From Sporofaciens musculi (GTDB lineage: Bacteria > Bacillota > Clostridia > Lachnospirales > Lachnospiraceae), in NCBI RefSeq assembly GCF_009830285.1, contig NZ_WUQX01000001.1:4154501-4218500 (forward strand): a stretch of 64,000 bases of DNA. The letters run 5' to 3'. The position numbers were made by a program, and so were the translations under genes. Position 1 is the stretch's first letter. The number at the start of each line of letters is the position of its first letter. Under the pieces are notes generated by a model. The model had not been told where the DNA came from. It ran no database searches and saw nothing but the letters and a program-made list of their open reading frames with translations. Positions 36,253-45,182 of the stretch are shown here, piece by piece.

Positions 36253-37183
36253 AGAATCCCGCTCCTTTGATTAACGTGTCTGTCTCTTTTACCAACTTCT
36301 GGATTAACTCTTTACAAGACAGCTTCTCCTTCACCATTCCTGCAATCTGACCCGCCATTACGCTTCCGTTCTTCACATCGCCTTCCACAACAGCCTTGCG
36401 AAGCCCGCCAAGGGTCAACTGCTCAAGTTCCTCAAAACCTGCACCTTTATTTTCCAATTCAATATACTTCTTCGTCATTTCATTGCGAAGGGCACGAACT
36501 GGATGTCCTGTGGTTCTTCCTGTCACCCGTGAGTCAATATCCTTTGCGCTGATGATTCGATTCTTATAATTCTCATGGACCTGGGCTTCCTCTGTCACAA
36601 CGAAATGTGTGCCCATCTGCACGCCTTTCGCACCTAACATAAATGCCGCCGCAATTCCCCTTCCGTCTGCGATGCCTCCTGCCGCAATGACAGGTATGCT
36701 AACGGCGTCCACAATCTGGGGAACCAATACCATCGTCGTATTTTCTCCGATATGTCCTCCGGCCTCACAGCCTTCTGCAACTACGGCATCGGCGCCGCAG
36801 CGCTCCATACGTTTCGCCAAAGCGACAGAGGCAACCACTGGAATCACCTTTATACCTGCTTCTTTCCAAATCTTCATGTATTTCTCAGGATTTCCCGCAC
36901 CTGTGGTCACTACCTTGACGCCTTCCTCGGCAACAATCTTCGCCACCTCGTCGGCATATGGGCTCATTAACATGATATTGACGCCAAAGGGCTTATCTGT
37001 CAGCTTCTTTGCCTCACGAATCTGCTCGCGCACCCACTTGCCAGGCGCGCTTGCGGCGCCGATTAATCCAAGCCCGCCGGCATTGGATACGGCTGACGCC
37101 AAATGATACTCTGCAACCCAAGCCATGCCGCCCTGGATAATGGGATATTCAATCCCTAATAATCTGGTCACTTCTGTCTGCAT
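36245..37183 (-). CDS. fabK: Enoyl-ACP reductase II (flavoprotein)
   Basis: The 312-residue FMN protein has EYPIIQGGMAWVAEYHLASAVSNAGGLG, VVAEGCEAGGHIGENTTMVLVPQ in pieces and VIAAGGIADGRGI, the FabK signature. It performs the last reduction of each elongation cycle, in place of FabI, and so makes the organism insensitive to triclosan-type inhibition by this route. It lies between acpP and fabD as in streptococci and clostridia. Confidence 0.95.
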   Translation of the reverse strand: MQTEVTRLLGIEYPIIQGGMAWVAEYHLASAVSNAGGLGLIGAASAPGKWVREQIREAKKLTDKPFGVNIMLMSPYADEVAKIVAEEGVKVVTTGAGNPEKYMKIWKEAGIKVIPVVASVALAKRMERCGADAVVAEGCEAGGHIGENTTMVLVPQIVDAVSIPVIAAGGIADGRGIAAAFMLGAKGVQMGTHFVVTEEAQVHENYKNRIISAKDIDSRVTGRTTGHPVRALRNEMTKKYIELENKGAGFEELEQLTLGGLRKAVVEGDVKNGSVMAGQIAGMVKEKLSCKELIQKLVKETDTLIKGAGFYV

Positions 37184-37210
37184 TGCTAAAACCTCCGTTT
37201 AATTTCTTAC

Positions 37211-37438
37211 TTACTCTTTATGGGCGCTGATATAATTCACAACATCCCCCACTGTTGCAATCTGCTCAAGATCTTCTGTGGGAATCTCAATCTCATACTC
37301 ATCCTCCAGCGCCATTACCATCTCAAACAAGTCAAGGGAATCTGCTCCCAGGTCATCCTTAAATGAGGACGCCTCTGTAATCTGTGCACTGTCAACTCCC
37401 AAATTCTCTGATACGATTTCTTTGATTTTTTCTAACAT
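37211..37438 (-). CDS. acpP: Acyl carrier protein
   Basis: The 75-residue acidic helical protein carries the phosphopantetheine Ser34 in [17 protein letters not shown]. It carries growing acyl chains, and its acylated form is the likely FabT co-repressor. Confidence 0.97.
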   Translation of the reverse strand: MLEKIKEIVSENLGVDSAQITEASSFKDDLGADSLDLFEMVMALEDEYEIEIPTEDLEQIATVGDVVNYISAHKE

Positions 37439-37499
37439 GATTCATTCTCCTTAATCTCTTTTTTGATTTTTTGGGCCGTATCCATACGGCTTTTGGATT

Positions 37500-38522
37500 C
37501 TATCTGCGCCACTCAACAATCGAAGCCCCCCAGGTCAGCCCTGCGCCAAAGCCTGCCAGCACAATTTTCTGTCCTTTTTTAAGCCTTCCCTTACGGTTCA
37601 TCTCATCCAGAAGAATCGGGATACTGGCAGAAGATGTGTTGCCGTATTCCTTAAGGTTCATGGGGAATTTCTCCATCGGCTCTCCCAGACGCTTGGCAAC
37701 AGCTTCCACAATCCGTTGATTTGCCTGATGCATAATGTAATAGCTGATATCCCTAGTGTCCACTCGGTTGAGCTTAAGCACTTCTCCAATAACTTCCGGC
37801 ACACTCTTCACCGCAAATTTAAACACAGCCTGTCCATCCATCTGCATGTAATATGAAGCATCCATCATATCCTCCGGACAATGCCGGTGCTTCTCGCCTG
37901 TCAATCCGTTGAAGTCATGTCTGCTCTTACAGGTAAGGGCCTCTCCTCTGCCTCCGTCGGAATGTGTGACTGGAAGATAGCTTCTGCCATCCGACTCTAA
38001 TACTGACTTGTCAGAAGCGTCTAAGCGAATCACGGCCGCACCTGCACCGTCTCCGAACAGGATGCAGGTTCCTCTGTCCTTCCAGTTCGTCAGATTCGAC
38101 AGGCTCTCACTTCCAATCACCAACGCTGTCCGGTACATTCCTCCCAAAAGATAAGCCATTGCCGTGTTGTAGGCAAGGACAAATCCCGTACACGCTGCGC
38201 TTAAGTCAAAGCAGGTAGCATTTACCGCTCCAAGTTCTTTTTGAACCTCGCACGCCGCACAGGGGAGAATAAGATTGGAGGATATAGTGGAAACCAGAAT
38301 CAAATCCACTTCTTCTGCTGACACGCCCCCATTCTCAAGGGCCCTTCTTCCTGCTTCTGCCGCCATGGAAACAGTGGTTTCGTTCTGAATGATGTGCCGC
38401 CTGACAATTCCGGTCCTTTCCTGTATCCACTCATCACTGGTGTCCACCATCCCTGCAATTTCATGATTATCCATTGTGTATGACGGTATGTACGAACCCG
38501 TCCCGCATATTGTCGCTGTCAT
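37500..38522 (-). CDS. fabH: 3-oxoacyl-ACP synthase III
   Basis: The 340-residue initiating condensing enzyme has Cys111 in DLSAACTGF, His in IMHQANQRI and Asn in YGNTSSAS. The start ATG 38522 has AGAGGG upstream and lies about 40 nt after the transcription start predicted from the FabT-bracketed promoter. It condenses acetyl-CoA (or branched primers) with malonyl-ACP and heads the operon. Confidence 0.97.
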   Translation of the reverse strand: MTATICGTGSYIPSYTMDNHEIAGMVDTSDEWIQERTGIVRRHIIQNETTVSMAAEAGRRALENGGVSAEEVDLILVSTISSNLILPCAACEVQKELGAVNATCFDLSAACTGFVLAYNTAMAYLLGGMYRTALVIGSESLSNLTNWKDRGTCILFGDGAGAAVIRLDASDKSVLESDGRSYLPVTHSDGGRGEALTCKSRHDFNGLTGEKHRHCPEDMMDASYYMQMDGQAVFKFAVKSVPEVIGEVLKLNRVDTRDISYYIMHQANQRIVEAVAKRLGEPMEKFPMNLKEYGNTSSASIPILLDEMNRKGRLKKGQKIVLAGFGAGLTWGASIVEWRR

Positions 38523-38554
38523 ATGAATCCCTCTGATTTATTTTGAAATTAAAT

Positions 38555-38618
38555 TATTTTGACATTCAAAGTATATAGCACTTTATTTTGTTTGTCAAGT
38601 ATTTTGATTATCAAAATA
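38555..38618 (-). promoter_or_regulatory. fab operon promoter bracketed by two FabT operators
   Basis: On the minus strand, TTGACA (38598-38593), a 17-nt spacer and TATACT (38575-38570) form a near-consensus promoter. Two 19-bp palindromes share the architecture TATTTTGA-N3-TCAAARTA. One, at 38600-38618, abuts the -35 and is perfect. The other, at 38555-38573, overlaps the -10 and start point. Both match the known FabT box. Binding at the second would block RNA polymerase directly. Confidence 0.88.
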
Positions 38619-38641
38619 TTTGATTTAATTACGATAATGAA

Positions 38642-38675
38642 GGGGCGCCAAAAGATACCTGTCTTCCAGCGCCCC
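38642..38675 (-). terminator. Terminator of the metallophosphoesterase gene
   Basis: GGGGCGC (38642-38648) pairs with GCGCCCC (38669-38675) 25 nt beyond the stop of the upstream leftward gene. A short T-rich stretch follows on the minus strand. It insulates the fab promoter. Confidence 0.7.
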
Positions 38676-38700
38676 CCCACATTCATTTTGGTCCCATCTT

Positions 38701-39444
38701 CTAGCAAATCCTTATAATCTGCTCATACAACAATATTTCCTTATTCCCAATATTTTTATTGTCATGATAATGACCAAAGAACCATTTTCGATACCGGCAC
38801 ATCTCCTTTATCTTGTCAAAATATCTTGTCAAAATATTGGGCTGATACATCTCACCTGCAATTCGCTCCTGGGTACTGCCTGCACAACAGTGGGAGAAAA
38901 TGAAATCAACGTCCCAATTATTCCGAATCAGATTACGAAGCCCCTCCGCCAGTTCTTCCTCGGAAGGCATTTCTTCTTTCCACCAGCTTACATGGTTAAT
39001 CCGATACAGCTCATTCTTCTTCTCCAGCTTCCTGCGCTTTGCCCTGAGATTCGGGTCTGACGCCTCCAATACGCCGCCTGAAATATCATGGCTTTTTGCG
39101 CCGCCAAAAGTAAAAACTCTATACCCCTGAAGCTCATAAATCTGCCCTCGCATTAGATGAATCACCGACGGCATGATATACTGTACTTTCCCGCCATGCC
39201 ACTGTGTCACCCGATGCTTTTTTAATAAATCATAGTTCTCGTGGTTCCCATCAACCCATAGGGTTGTGAAGGGCTTACCATCCAGCCATTTCAGCCAATA
39301 CTTCTGCTCCTTTGATTCATCCCAATAACCGAAATCTCCACATATAATGACGTAATCGTCTTTGTTCATTTCCTTCTGCTCTGGAAATACTGCTGTGTTA
39401 AATCTCCGGTAGTCCCCATGGCAATCTCCGGTAACATAAATCAT
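38701..39444 (-). CDS. Calcineurin-like metallophosphoesterase
   Basis: Start MIYVTGDCHGDYRRF at 39444. The five metallophosphoesterase motifs are visible: GDCHGD, GDFGYWD, DGNHENYD, FSHCC and GHYHDN. The 247-residue length and the short ARRKLEKKNELY helix are like phage/plasmid-type phosphatases found widely in clostridia. The substrate is unknown. It has its own terminator and no evident operon partner. Confidence 0.88.
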   Translation of the reverse strand: MIYVTGDCHGDYRRFNTAVFPEQKEMNKDDYVIICGDFGYWDESKEQKYWLKWLDGKPFTTLWVDGNHENYDLLKKHRVTQWHGGKVQYIMPSVIHLMRGQIYELQGYRVFTFGGAKSHDISGGVLEASDPNLRAKRRKLEKKNELYRINHVSWWKEEMPSEEELAEGLRNLIRNNWDVDFIFSHCCAGSTQERIAGEMYQPNILTRYFDKIKEMCRYRKWFFGHYHDNKNIGNKEILLYEQIIRIC

Positions 39445-39596
39445 ATACCCCAATCTCCCTGCCTTCGCCTATATCATCTTCTATCTTCTTTCTTCTAATC
39501 TAAGATTTTACCATCTTTTGTCTCTACAAGCAACGTATTTCTTTGCCCTAAAAAAGCGAAAGCAGGAATATGAAAAATCCATAAAAACTTATGGTA

Positions 39597-40748
39597 TTAC
39601 AGCATCTCAATAAATGCCGCAATCCTTGTATTTAACTGACCGATATCCGCCTGTGAATAATCTGTCTCTACATTAATATACGGAATCCCCTTCTTCTCAT
39701 TCACAAATCTGCGGATTGACAGAGACTCAACATTATAAGTATGGCACGCCTGGAGCGTCATCTCAACGACCCCGTCCACCTGATATTCGTCAATCAGCCT
39801 GCCAAGCAACTCCAGGCGATTAGGGTTGGGAGTCATGACAGAGCATCCGATATTCAGATACCGTCTTGCCAGGGCATCGTAAATATCAGGATTCTCCTCA
39901 TCCACCAGCTTGTCAATGGATTTCGCTCCGTTGCAGTTCTCATAAGTAACTACAACGCCTCCGTTGTCCTCAATAGCCCGTACAACCTTCTCCGTTGCGC
40001 CGCCTACGGGACATCCACTGACCAAAATACGCGGCTTCTTCTCAAGCATCTTTCCTTCTGCATACTCCTTCTCAATCTTCTCCACCAGAGCTGTCACCTC
40101 TGCCGGAATCGCCTTCCTGTCAAACTTGAACGTGCTTCCGTACAATACCTTAAACAAATCCTGTCCCTGAATGGGCGCCGGATCATGCTTCATAACCTCG
40201 TACAGCCTTTTGAGAGAATTCCTCACCTCATTATTGGTCTTGACAGCCCCGCGGATATCCTCCTCTGTAATCGTAACATCAAACTTCTTCTCCAGGTATT
40301 CCTTGAAACGGATGACCTCGCTTTTCCACAGCTTCAACGCTTCTTCACTCTGGGTATTGGGCAGCTCCATTAGGAAAACATCCTTGAACTCTGCCATGTA
40401 CTCGTACATCTTCTTCTTACCGTCACAGGTGGTCTCCCCCACAACCACGTCAGAAAAATAGAAGAACGGACACTTATCCGTCTTGGCAAATCCATAGCTG
40501 GACTTAATGAGCGGACATAAGTTCTTCGGCAACTCCTTCTCCGCCTCTGCAATCGTCTCGTCAGACGTAGAGCATAATCCAACTGTGGCCGCCCCCATAG
40601 CCATGGCAATCTCCTGGGGAAAATACGTACAGTATGCTCCCACAACCGGCACTCCCTTATCCTTCAACTGCTTTACTGCAAGGAAAGAGTTCTTCCTCTG
40701 CTCTGCAAATTCTTCAAATACTTCTGGTAAATCCTTGATAATCTCCAT
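39597..40748 (-). CDS. Double-cubane-cluster-containing anaerobic reductase (HgdB/YjiM family)
   Basis: The 383-residue protein belongs to the 2-hydroxyacyl-CoA dehydratase D-component superfamily. Cluster cysteines are likely those in VGAYCTYFP, GLCSTSD, NLCPLIKSSYGF, KCPFFYFSD, GETTCDGKKKMYEYM, SGCPVGG, ENCNGAK and LQACHTYN. The single-subunit length and the GETTCDGKKKMYE block fit double-cubane proteins that bind an [Fe8S9] cluster. These catalyse low-potential reductions such as acetylene reduction in vitro and need an ATP-driven activator of the HgdC/YjiL type. No activator gene is adjacent, so it is either elsewhere or shared. Confidence 0.85.
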   Translation of the reverse strand: MEIIKDLPEVFEEFAEQRKNSFLAVKQLKDKGVPVVGAYCTYFPQEIAMAMGAATVGLCSTSDETIAEAEKELPKNLCPLIKSSYGFAKTDKCPFFYFSDVVVGETTCDGKKKMYEYMAEFKDVFLMELPNTQSEEALKLWKSEVIRFKEYLEKKFDVTITEEDIRGAVKTNNEVRNSLKRLYEVMKHDPAPIQGQDLFKVLYGSTFKFDRKAIPAEVTALVEKIEKEYAEGKMLEKKPRILVSGCPVGGATEKVVRAIEDNGGVVVTYENCNGAKSIDKLVDEENPDIYDALARRYLNIGCSVMTPNPNRLELLGRLIDEYQVDGVVEMTLQACHTYNVESLSIRRFVNEKKGIPYINVETDYSQADIGQLNTRIAAFIEML

Positions 40749-40889
40749 GTGTTTCCTCCTTAGCGTTTTGCTGTAATAATCCTGCTTCTTATCATACCAC
40801 TTCTAAGGAGTATCATAAAATTGAAAATGCTTATAAACCGCTCTATATATAGCAGTTATCTATATAAAGGCATGTCCGTTGACAGATTG

Positions 40890-42638
40890 TTATTTTCTTA
40901 ATACGATATCAGCATAATATCCATATGCCGACGGAATCGGATACTCTTTCTCAATCTCCTCTGGACGGATAAATAAGAATCCTTTCTTATTCGTCTTCTC
41001 CAACTCGTCCACAAGAATCTCATACCCTGTCATATGCCACTCAATATGACTGAAAATATGCTTCGACTCCCCAAGCTCCTTCACCCGAACGGGCATCAGA
41101 CCAATCTTCTTACTGTAAGCCAACGCTTCCTCAAGGCTCATACGCCCCAACTCGCTGGGAAATTCATATAACCCTGCAAGCAATCCCCTCGACGGCCTCT
41201 TTTGAATCGCAAGCTGCTTCCCGTCTCGGAATACAAACACGGTTCTCTCCTCTATCTTCCTTGCTTTTCCTTTACTCCTGACAGGAAGCATTGCAATACT
41301 TCCCTGCTTTCTTGCCTCACAGAATCCAGCAACGGGACATTCCCCGCACTTAGGCTCCCCGTTAGGCACGCACACAATGGCTCCAAGCTCGATTAGTCCT
41401 TGATTAAAATCGCCTGGGGCATTTGGAGGGATTATTCTCTCTAAGGCTTCCTCTATCTTCTTTCTGACGCTCTGCTTCATGATGTCCTCACGGCTGCCAG
41501 TAAGCCGTGAAACTACTCTCAACACATTGCCGTCTACTGCAGCCTTGGGAATACCATAGGCAAACGCGCTGATTGCGCCGGCCGTATAGCTCCCGATTCC
41601 TTTTAATGACAGAATTTCTTCATAAGTGTCCGGAAAATTCCCCTGATAATCAATCACAATCTGCTGTGCAGCTTTCTGCATATTCCGCACCCGATTATAA
41701 TATCCCAGACCCTCCCACAGTTTCAGCAGCTTATCCTCCTTGGCTTTTGCCAGGTCCTTCACAGTCGGCAGTTCTTTTAAAAAACGCTCATAATATGGCT
41801 TCACCGCCTCAACCCGTGTCTGCTGCAGCATAATCTCCGACACCCATACCCTGTAGGCATCTGGATTCTTTCTCCAGGGAAGCTCCCGCTTATGCTCACG
41901 AAACCAGGAAACGATGGGCTCTGCAATTTGATGGGGCACAGACAATTCAGACTGTTCTTCAAGAACAACCTTCACTGGCTTTGCAATATGAATCGAAGCC
42001 TTCTCCACCTCACAGTCATAGGCCAAAACATGGACGCCGCTTTTCGCCGCGCTTAAAAGAGCCTCTCCAAAAGCCGGATGGGTGTCCATATTCGGCGTAA
42101 AATACTTGACGCCCCTCATCTGCACCACAAAAAATACATAGGCTTCATAACCTTCTCTCACAGCCGATTTTAATTCCTCCACGTGCTTGACTGCCCGCTC
42201 ACTCGGAGCATCCGGAAAACGCACCACACCATTTTCCTCCAGGGTAACCCCTTTTACCTCGATAAATATCTTTTTTCCCTCTGCCTCCACATACAAGTCA
42301 AAACGGGATTTGCCGTAAGTATATTCCGGCTGAATTCTGGTTATATTCTCAAAAAGGTTCCCTTCTTCCAGCCATTCCTTTACCAGCTTATTGGGAACCT
42401 GAGAGTCTATATTCACAATACGGCTTCCTTTTTCAACTGCAATCATATCCCACCGCGTCTTTCTCAAAGGATTGTCCGCTTCCTGCACATACACCACAGC
42501 GCCTGGGAGCAGTAATTCGGCGCAGCGCCCTGTATTCTTTACATGAACTGTCTCCTGCTTTCCAGCTATATCAACATATGCAATAAACCGATTCGGACGT
42601 TCCTTGAATGTCCCCTGTCGAATCCTGCTGTAATTCAT
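40890..42638 (-). CDS. SfsA-MutY fusion: sugar-fermentation-stimulation-like nuclease domain plus A/G-specific adenine glycosylase
   Basis: This is one uninterrupted frame of 582 residues. Residues 1-235 match SfsA (RFIAYVDIAG, VHVKNTGRCAELLLPGA, KSRFDLYVE, FIEVKGVTLEENG, FPDAPSERAVKHVEEL), a restriction-nuclease-like DNA-binding family. Residues 240-582 match MutY: ELPWRKNPDAYRVWVSEIMLQQTRV with catalytic Glu, HhH LKGIGSYTAGAI, AAVDGNVLRV with catalytic Asp, 4Fe-4S cysteines in CVPNGEPKCGECPVAGFC, and a C-terminal Nudix-like domain (FSHIEWHMTGYE). MutY removes A opposite 8-oxoG. The fusion implies that SfsA acts in DNA repair or is guided by lesion recognition (inference). Confidence 0.93.
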   Translation of the reverse strand: MNYSRIRQGTFKERPNRFIAYVDIAGKQETVHVKNTGRCAELLLPGAVVYVQEADNPLRKTRWDMIAVEKGSRIVNIDSQVPNKLVKEWLEEGNLFENITRIQPEYTYGKSRFDLYVEAEGKKIFIEVKGVTLEENGVVRFPDAPSERAVKHVEELKSAVREGYEAYVFFVVQMRGVKYFTPNMDTHPAFGEALLSAAKSGVHVLAYDCEVEKASIHIAKPVKVVLEEQSELSVPHQIAEPIVSWFREHKRELPWRKNPDAYRVWVSEIMLQQTRVEAVKPYYERFLKELPTVKDLAKAKEDKLLKLWEGLGYYNRVRNMQKAAQQIVIDYQGNFPDTYEEILSLKGIGSYTAGAISAFAYGIPKAAVDGNVLRVVSRLTGSREDIMKQSVRKKIEEALERIIPPNAPGDFNQGLIELGAIVCVPNGEPKCGECPVAGFCEARKQGSIAMLPVRSKGKARKIEERTVFVFRDGKQLAIQKRPSRGLLAGLYEFPSELGRMSLEEALAYSKKIGLMPVRVKELGESKHIFSHIEWHMTGYEILVDELEKTNKKGFLFIRPEEIEKEYPIPSAYGYYADIVLRK

Positions 42639-42690
42639 CCTGCTTTTCTCCTTCTCTAAAAATATCTTGGTTTATTGCCGGATATTACTT

Positions 42691-43557
42691 TTATCCTTCC
42701 GCCAGGCTAAGCAGATACTTCATAGCCCTAAGGAGCTCCCCCTTTTGATTGGGCAGTATCCCCTGAACCGTAAACTCATCCAGAACTGTAGTATCCTCAA
42801 ACAAACAATTCTCTACTGTAAGATTTTCTAAAAGAAGATATTCTTCTCTTAGAATTTCTATTGGCGTCATCTCGTCAAACGTCCCTGCCTTCGCTTCTTT
42901 ATAAAGAGGGGTATCCTCCCAGAGTTTTAATTTCAAACACCAGATGTTGCGAGGATGCACCCGATTCAAAAGCCGCGCCGTCTCTATGGCATGCAGCCGC
43001 GAAAAGCTGCGCCCTCCAAGCCCTGGAATCACGGTCAGATAATAATCAATGCCCACTTTATCAAGACGAAGCAAAGCCTTGGCAATCTGCTCTGAAGTAA
43101 CTCCTTTATTTCTCGCCTCAAGGATGGAATCACTTCCGCTCTCCACCCCAATATGCAATGCCTGTACCCCTTCCTTTGCAAGCTTCGTAAGCTCATCTGG
43201 CGTCTTACGCAGGATATCGTCAATACGGGAATACATGGCGTACTCCCGAACCTTCGGCATATACTTGCGACTCAGTTCTATAATCTGGAATAGCTGGTCT
43301 GCACTCATGAAAAATCCATTCTCTCCAAGAAAAAACAGACGGGTATCCTCTGGACGCAGCTTTCCCAGAATCTCTAAATCGTGCTCAATCTTCTTAAGCG
43401 GATGGATACGAAACGTATCCTTTGCAAAGTCACAGAAGGTACATTTGTGCCAGCTACAGCCAAGGGCTACCTCCAAAGCTGCCGTCCTCTGCTCATGGGG
43501 CGGCAGATAAATTGTATCATGGGAGTAAAGTGATTGGTATAATTCTTCTCGCGTCAT
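42691..43557 (-). CDS. Radical SAM protein
   Basis: Start ATG 43557 follows AAGGAGGATTGACT. The 288-residue protein carries CSWHKCTFC near residue 35, a CX4CX2C cluster motif rather than the usual CX3CX2C, then LGENGFFMSAD, HIGVESGSDSILEARNKG and YLTVIPGLGGRSF, which are Elp3/HemN-like radical SAM barrel features. It binds a 4Fe-4S cluster and cleaves S-adenosylmethionine. The substrate is unknown. No tRNA acetyltransferase domain is present, so it is not Elp3. It precedes the SfsA-MutY gene by 50 nt and may be co-transcribed with it. Confidence 0.85.
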   Translation of the reverse strand: MTREELYQSLYSHDTIYLPPHEQRTAALEVALGCSWHKCTFCDFAKDTFRIHPLKKIEHDLEILGKLRPEDTRLFFLGENGFFMSADQLFQIIELSRKYMPKVREYAMYSRIDDILRKTPDELTKLAKEGVQALHIGVESGSDSILEARNKGVTSEQIAKALLRLDKVGIDYYLTVIPGLGGRSFSRLHAIETARLLNRVHPRNIWCLKLKLWEDTPLYKEAKAGTFDEMTPIEILREEYLLLENLTVENCLFEDTTVLDEFTVQGILPNQKGELLRAMKYLLSLAEG

Positions 43558-43718
43558 AGTCAATCCTCCTTATAAGAGATATAAAATTCTGCAATCACGG
43601 AAACCATCGCGTAGAAGGATACCGCCAGATTTAAATTTAATAAATATATGGTAACATCATTCCTTTGTTCCGGCAACAAAAAATATTTAACTATTTTGAA
43701 ACAATCATATGCTGCCCA

Positions 43719-43769
43719 TTGACAAAGTACACCTAATATACTATTGTAATATAGTACATCTGATGTACT
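43719..43769 (+). promoter_or_regulatory. Autoregulated promoter with paired MarR operators
   Basis: TTGACA (43719-43724) and TATTGT (43742-43747) are 17 nt apart. Two 17-bp sites of the same form, AGTACACCTAATATACT (43726-43742) and the perfect palindrome AGTACATCTGATGTACT (43753-43769), lie in the spacer and over the start point. This is a textbook layout for MarR self-repression. Confidence 0.75.
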
Positions 43770-43791
43770 TTATGGAATAGGAGTATAAATT

Positions 43792-44220
43792 ATGGATAAA
43801 ATGGTAAAATCGTCAAAGCAGATTTCTCTTTTTTGCAGGCTTAATATTAATAAAAAGCAGAAATTGCCCATTCGTTCCAGTGAAATGGGAATGCTGATAT
43901 ACCTTGTTAAAACAGATGGAGAAAAAAACCCTAATGCAGTTGCAAAGTTTTTCAAGGTTACAAAATCTATGGCAACTAATATGGCAACCTCTTTATTGAA
44001 AAATGGATATATCGAGAAAAAACGGTCTGAGACTGACAAACGCAGTTTTTGCCTGATACCGACGAACAAAGCTGTACGTCTGGTAGAAGCCACTTATGAA
44101 GAATATTTTAAGACAATGTCTATACTGGAAGCTAAAATGGGAGAAAAAAATTTTGACACCTTAATCAGTTTGTTGGAAAAAGCAAATAATATTTTATTGG
44201 AGGAAAAACACAATGGGTAA
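43792..44220 (+). CDS. MarR-family transcriptional regulator
   Basis: The 142-residue winged-helix protein has recognition helix FFKVTKSMATNMATSLLKNGYIEKK and wing RSETDKRSFCLIPTN. Its end overlaps the following reductase gene by 8 bp. The paired palindromes in its promoter suggest it controls itself and the NmrA-like gene, lifting repression in response to an electrophile or quinone-like compound (inference from family and partner). Confidence 0.9.
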   Translation: MDKMVKSSKQISLFCRLNINKKQKLPIRSSEMGMLIYLVKTDGEKNPNAVAKFFKVTKSMATNMATSLLKNGYIEKKRSETDKRSFCLIPTNKAVRLVEATYEEYFKTMSILEAKMGEKNFDTLISLLEKANNILLEEKHNG

Positions 44221-45073
44221 AATTTTAATTACTGGGGCATCTGGAAATGTAGGAAGATATGTTGCTCAATATGCGCTTGAAAACGGACAGGAAATAACCG
44301 TTGCTGGTACAAATCCAGACCGGCTTACCAAAATGTTTAAAGATAGAGCTGAAATAGTCTATTTTGACTTTACTGATTCCGCAACCTTTCATGACGCTTT
44401 AAAAGATGTTGACAGGGTATTTATTATGCGTCCTCCACACTTGGGAAAGCCGGAAGATTTGAAGCCTTTTATTGAAGCTTTGAAAGCAAAAGGCGGAATA
44501 AAACTTGTCAGCTTCTTATCCCTGATCGGCGTTGAAAATAATCCATTCCCTCCACACCATAAAATTGAAAAGTATATAGAACAGGGGAATCTGCCATACT
44601 GTCATATACGTCCAAGCTTTTTTATGCAGAATATCAGCGGTGTTCATGCTTTTGAAATTAAGTATTTCAATAGGATTATTGTCCCTGTTAAAAAATCATT
44701 GACCAGCTTTATCGACGCAGAGGACATTGGTGAAATCACAGCTAAAGTATTAAGTGAACCAGAAAAACATCAAAATAAAGGGTACTCTATAACAGGCGCT
44801 GAAGCAATCGACTACTGGCAGGTGGCAGATATTTTATCAAAAGAATTAGGTCGGGAAATCATTTATACTAACCCAAAGCCATCATTTACTCAAAAATACT
44901 GGATAGAAATTCGAGGGATGGAAAAGGAATACTGCACCGTTATGGGAATACTATACTTGATGACACGCTTAGGAACTGCAAATAAGGTCACTTCTGTTTT
45001 TGAACAGATTATGGGAAAGAAACCCCGCTCATTTCAGCAGTTTGTTGAAAAAAATATAGCCTCCTGGCAATAA
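44213..45073 (+). CDS. NmrA/QorB-like NAD(P)H-binding oxidoreductase
   Basis: The 286-residue atypical short-chain dehydrogenase opens with ILITGASGNVGRYVAQYAL (GXXGXXG) and has VFIMRPPHLG, FLSLIGVENN and HIRPSFFMQNI, as in the NmrA-like / NAD(P)H:quinone oxidoreductase 2 group. The catalytic Tyr-Lys pair of classical SDRs is absent, normal for this group, which may act as redox sensors or quinone reductases. It is translationally coupled to the MarR gene. Confidence 0.88.
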   Translation: MGKILITGASGNVGRYVAQYALENGQEITVAGTNPDRLTKMFKDRAEIVYFDFTDSATFHDALKDVDRVFIMRPPHLGKPEDLKPFIEALKAKGGIKLVSFLSLIGVENNPFPPHHKIEKYIEQGNLPYCHIRPSFFMQNISGVHAFEIKYFNRIIVPVKKSLTSFIDAEDIGEITAKVLSEPEKHQNKGYSITGAEAIDYWQVADILSKELGREIIYTNPKPSFTQKYWIEIRGMEKEYCTVMGILYLMTRLGTANKVTSVFEQIMGKKPRSFQQFVEKNIASWQ

Positions 45074-45091
45074 AAATGAAAGGAGTTCACC

Positions 45092-45128
45092 CACCCGAAG
45101 GGTATGCCTTACGGCGTGCCCTTGGGTG
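45092..45128 (+). terminator. Terminator-like long hairpin after the MarR-NmrA operon
   Basis: The arm at 45092-45108 (starting CACCCGAAGGG) pairs with 45113-45128 (GGCGTGCCCTTGGGTG) around TTAC, with few mismatches. No T-tract follows directly. Confidence 0.6.
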
Positions 45129-45182
45129 TAACCATGTGCTAACATGACTAAAGAAAAGACAATAAATATATCTCCATTATTC

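Noticed and set aside
39741-40373. Plus-strand frame of 210 codons
   Set aside because: Shadow of the double-cubane reductase gene; no start site or family.
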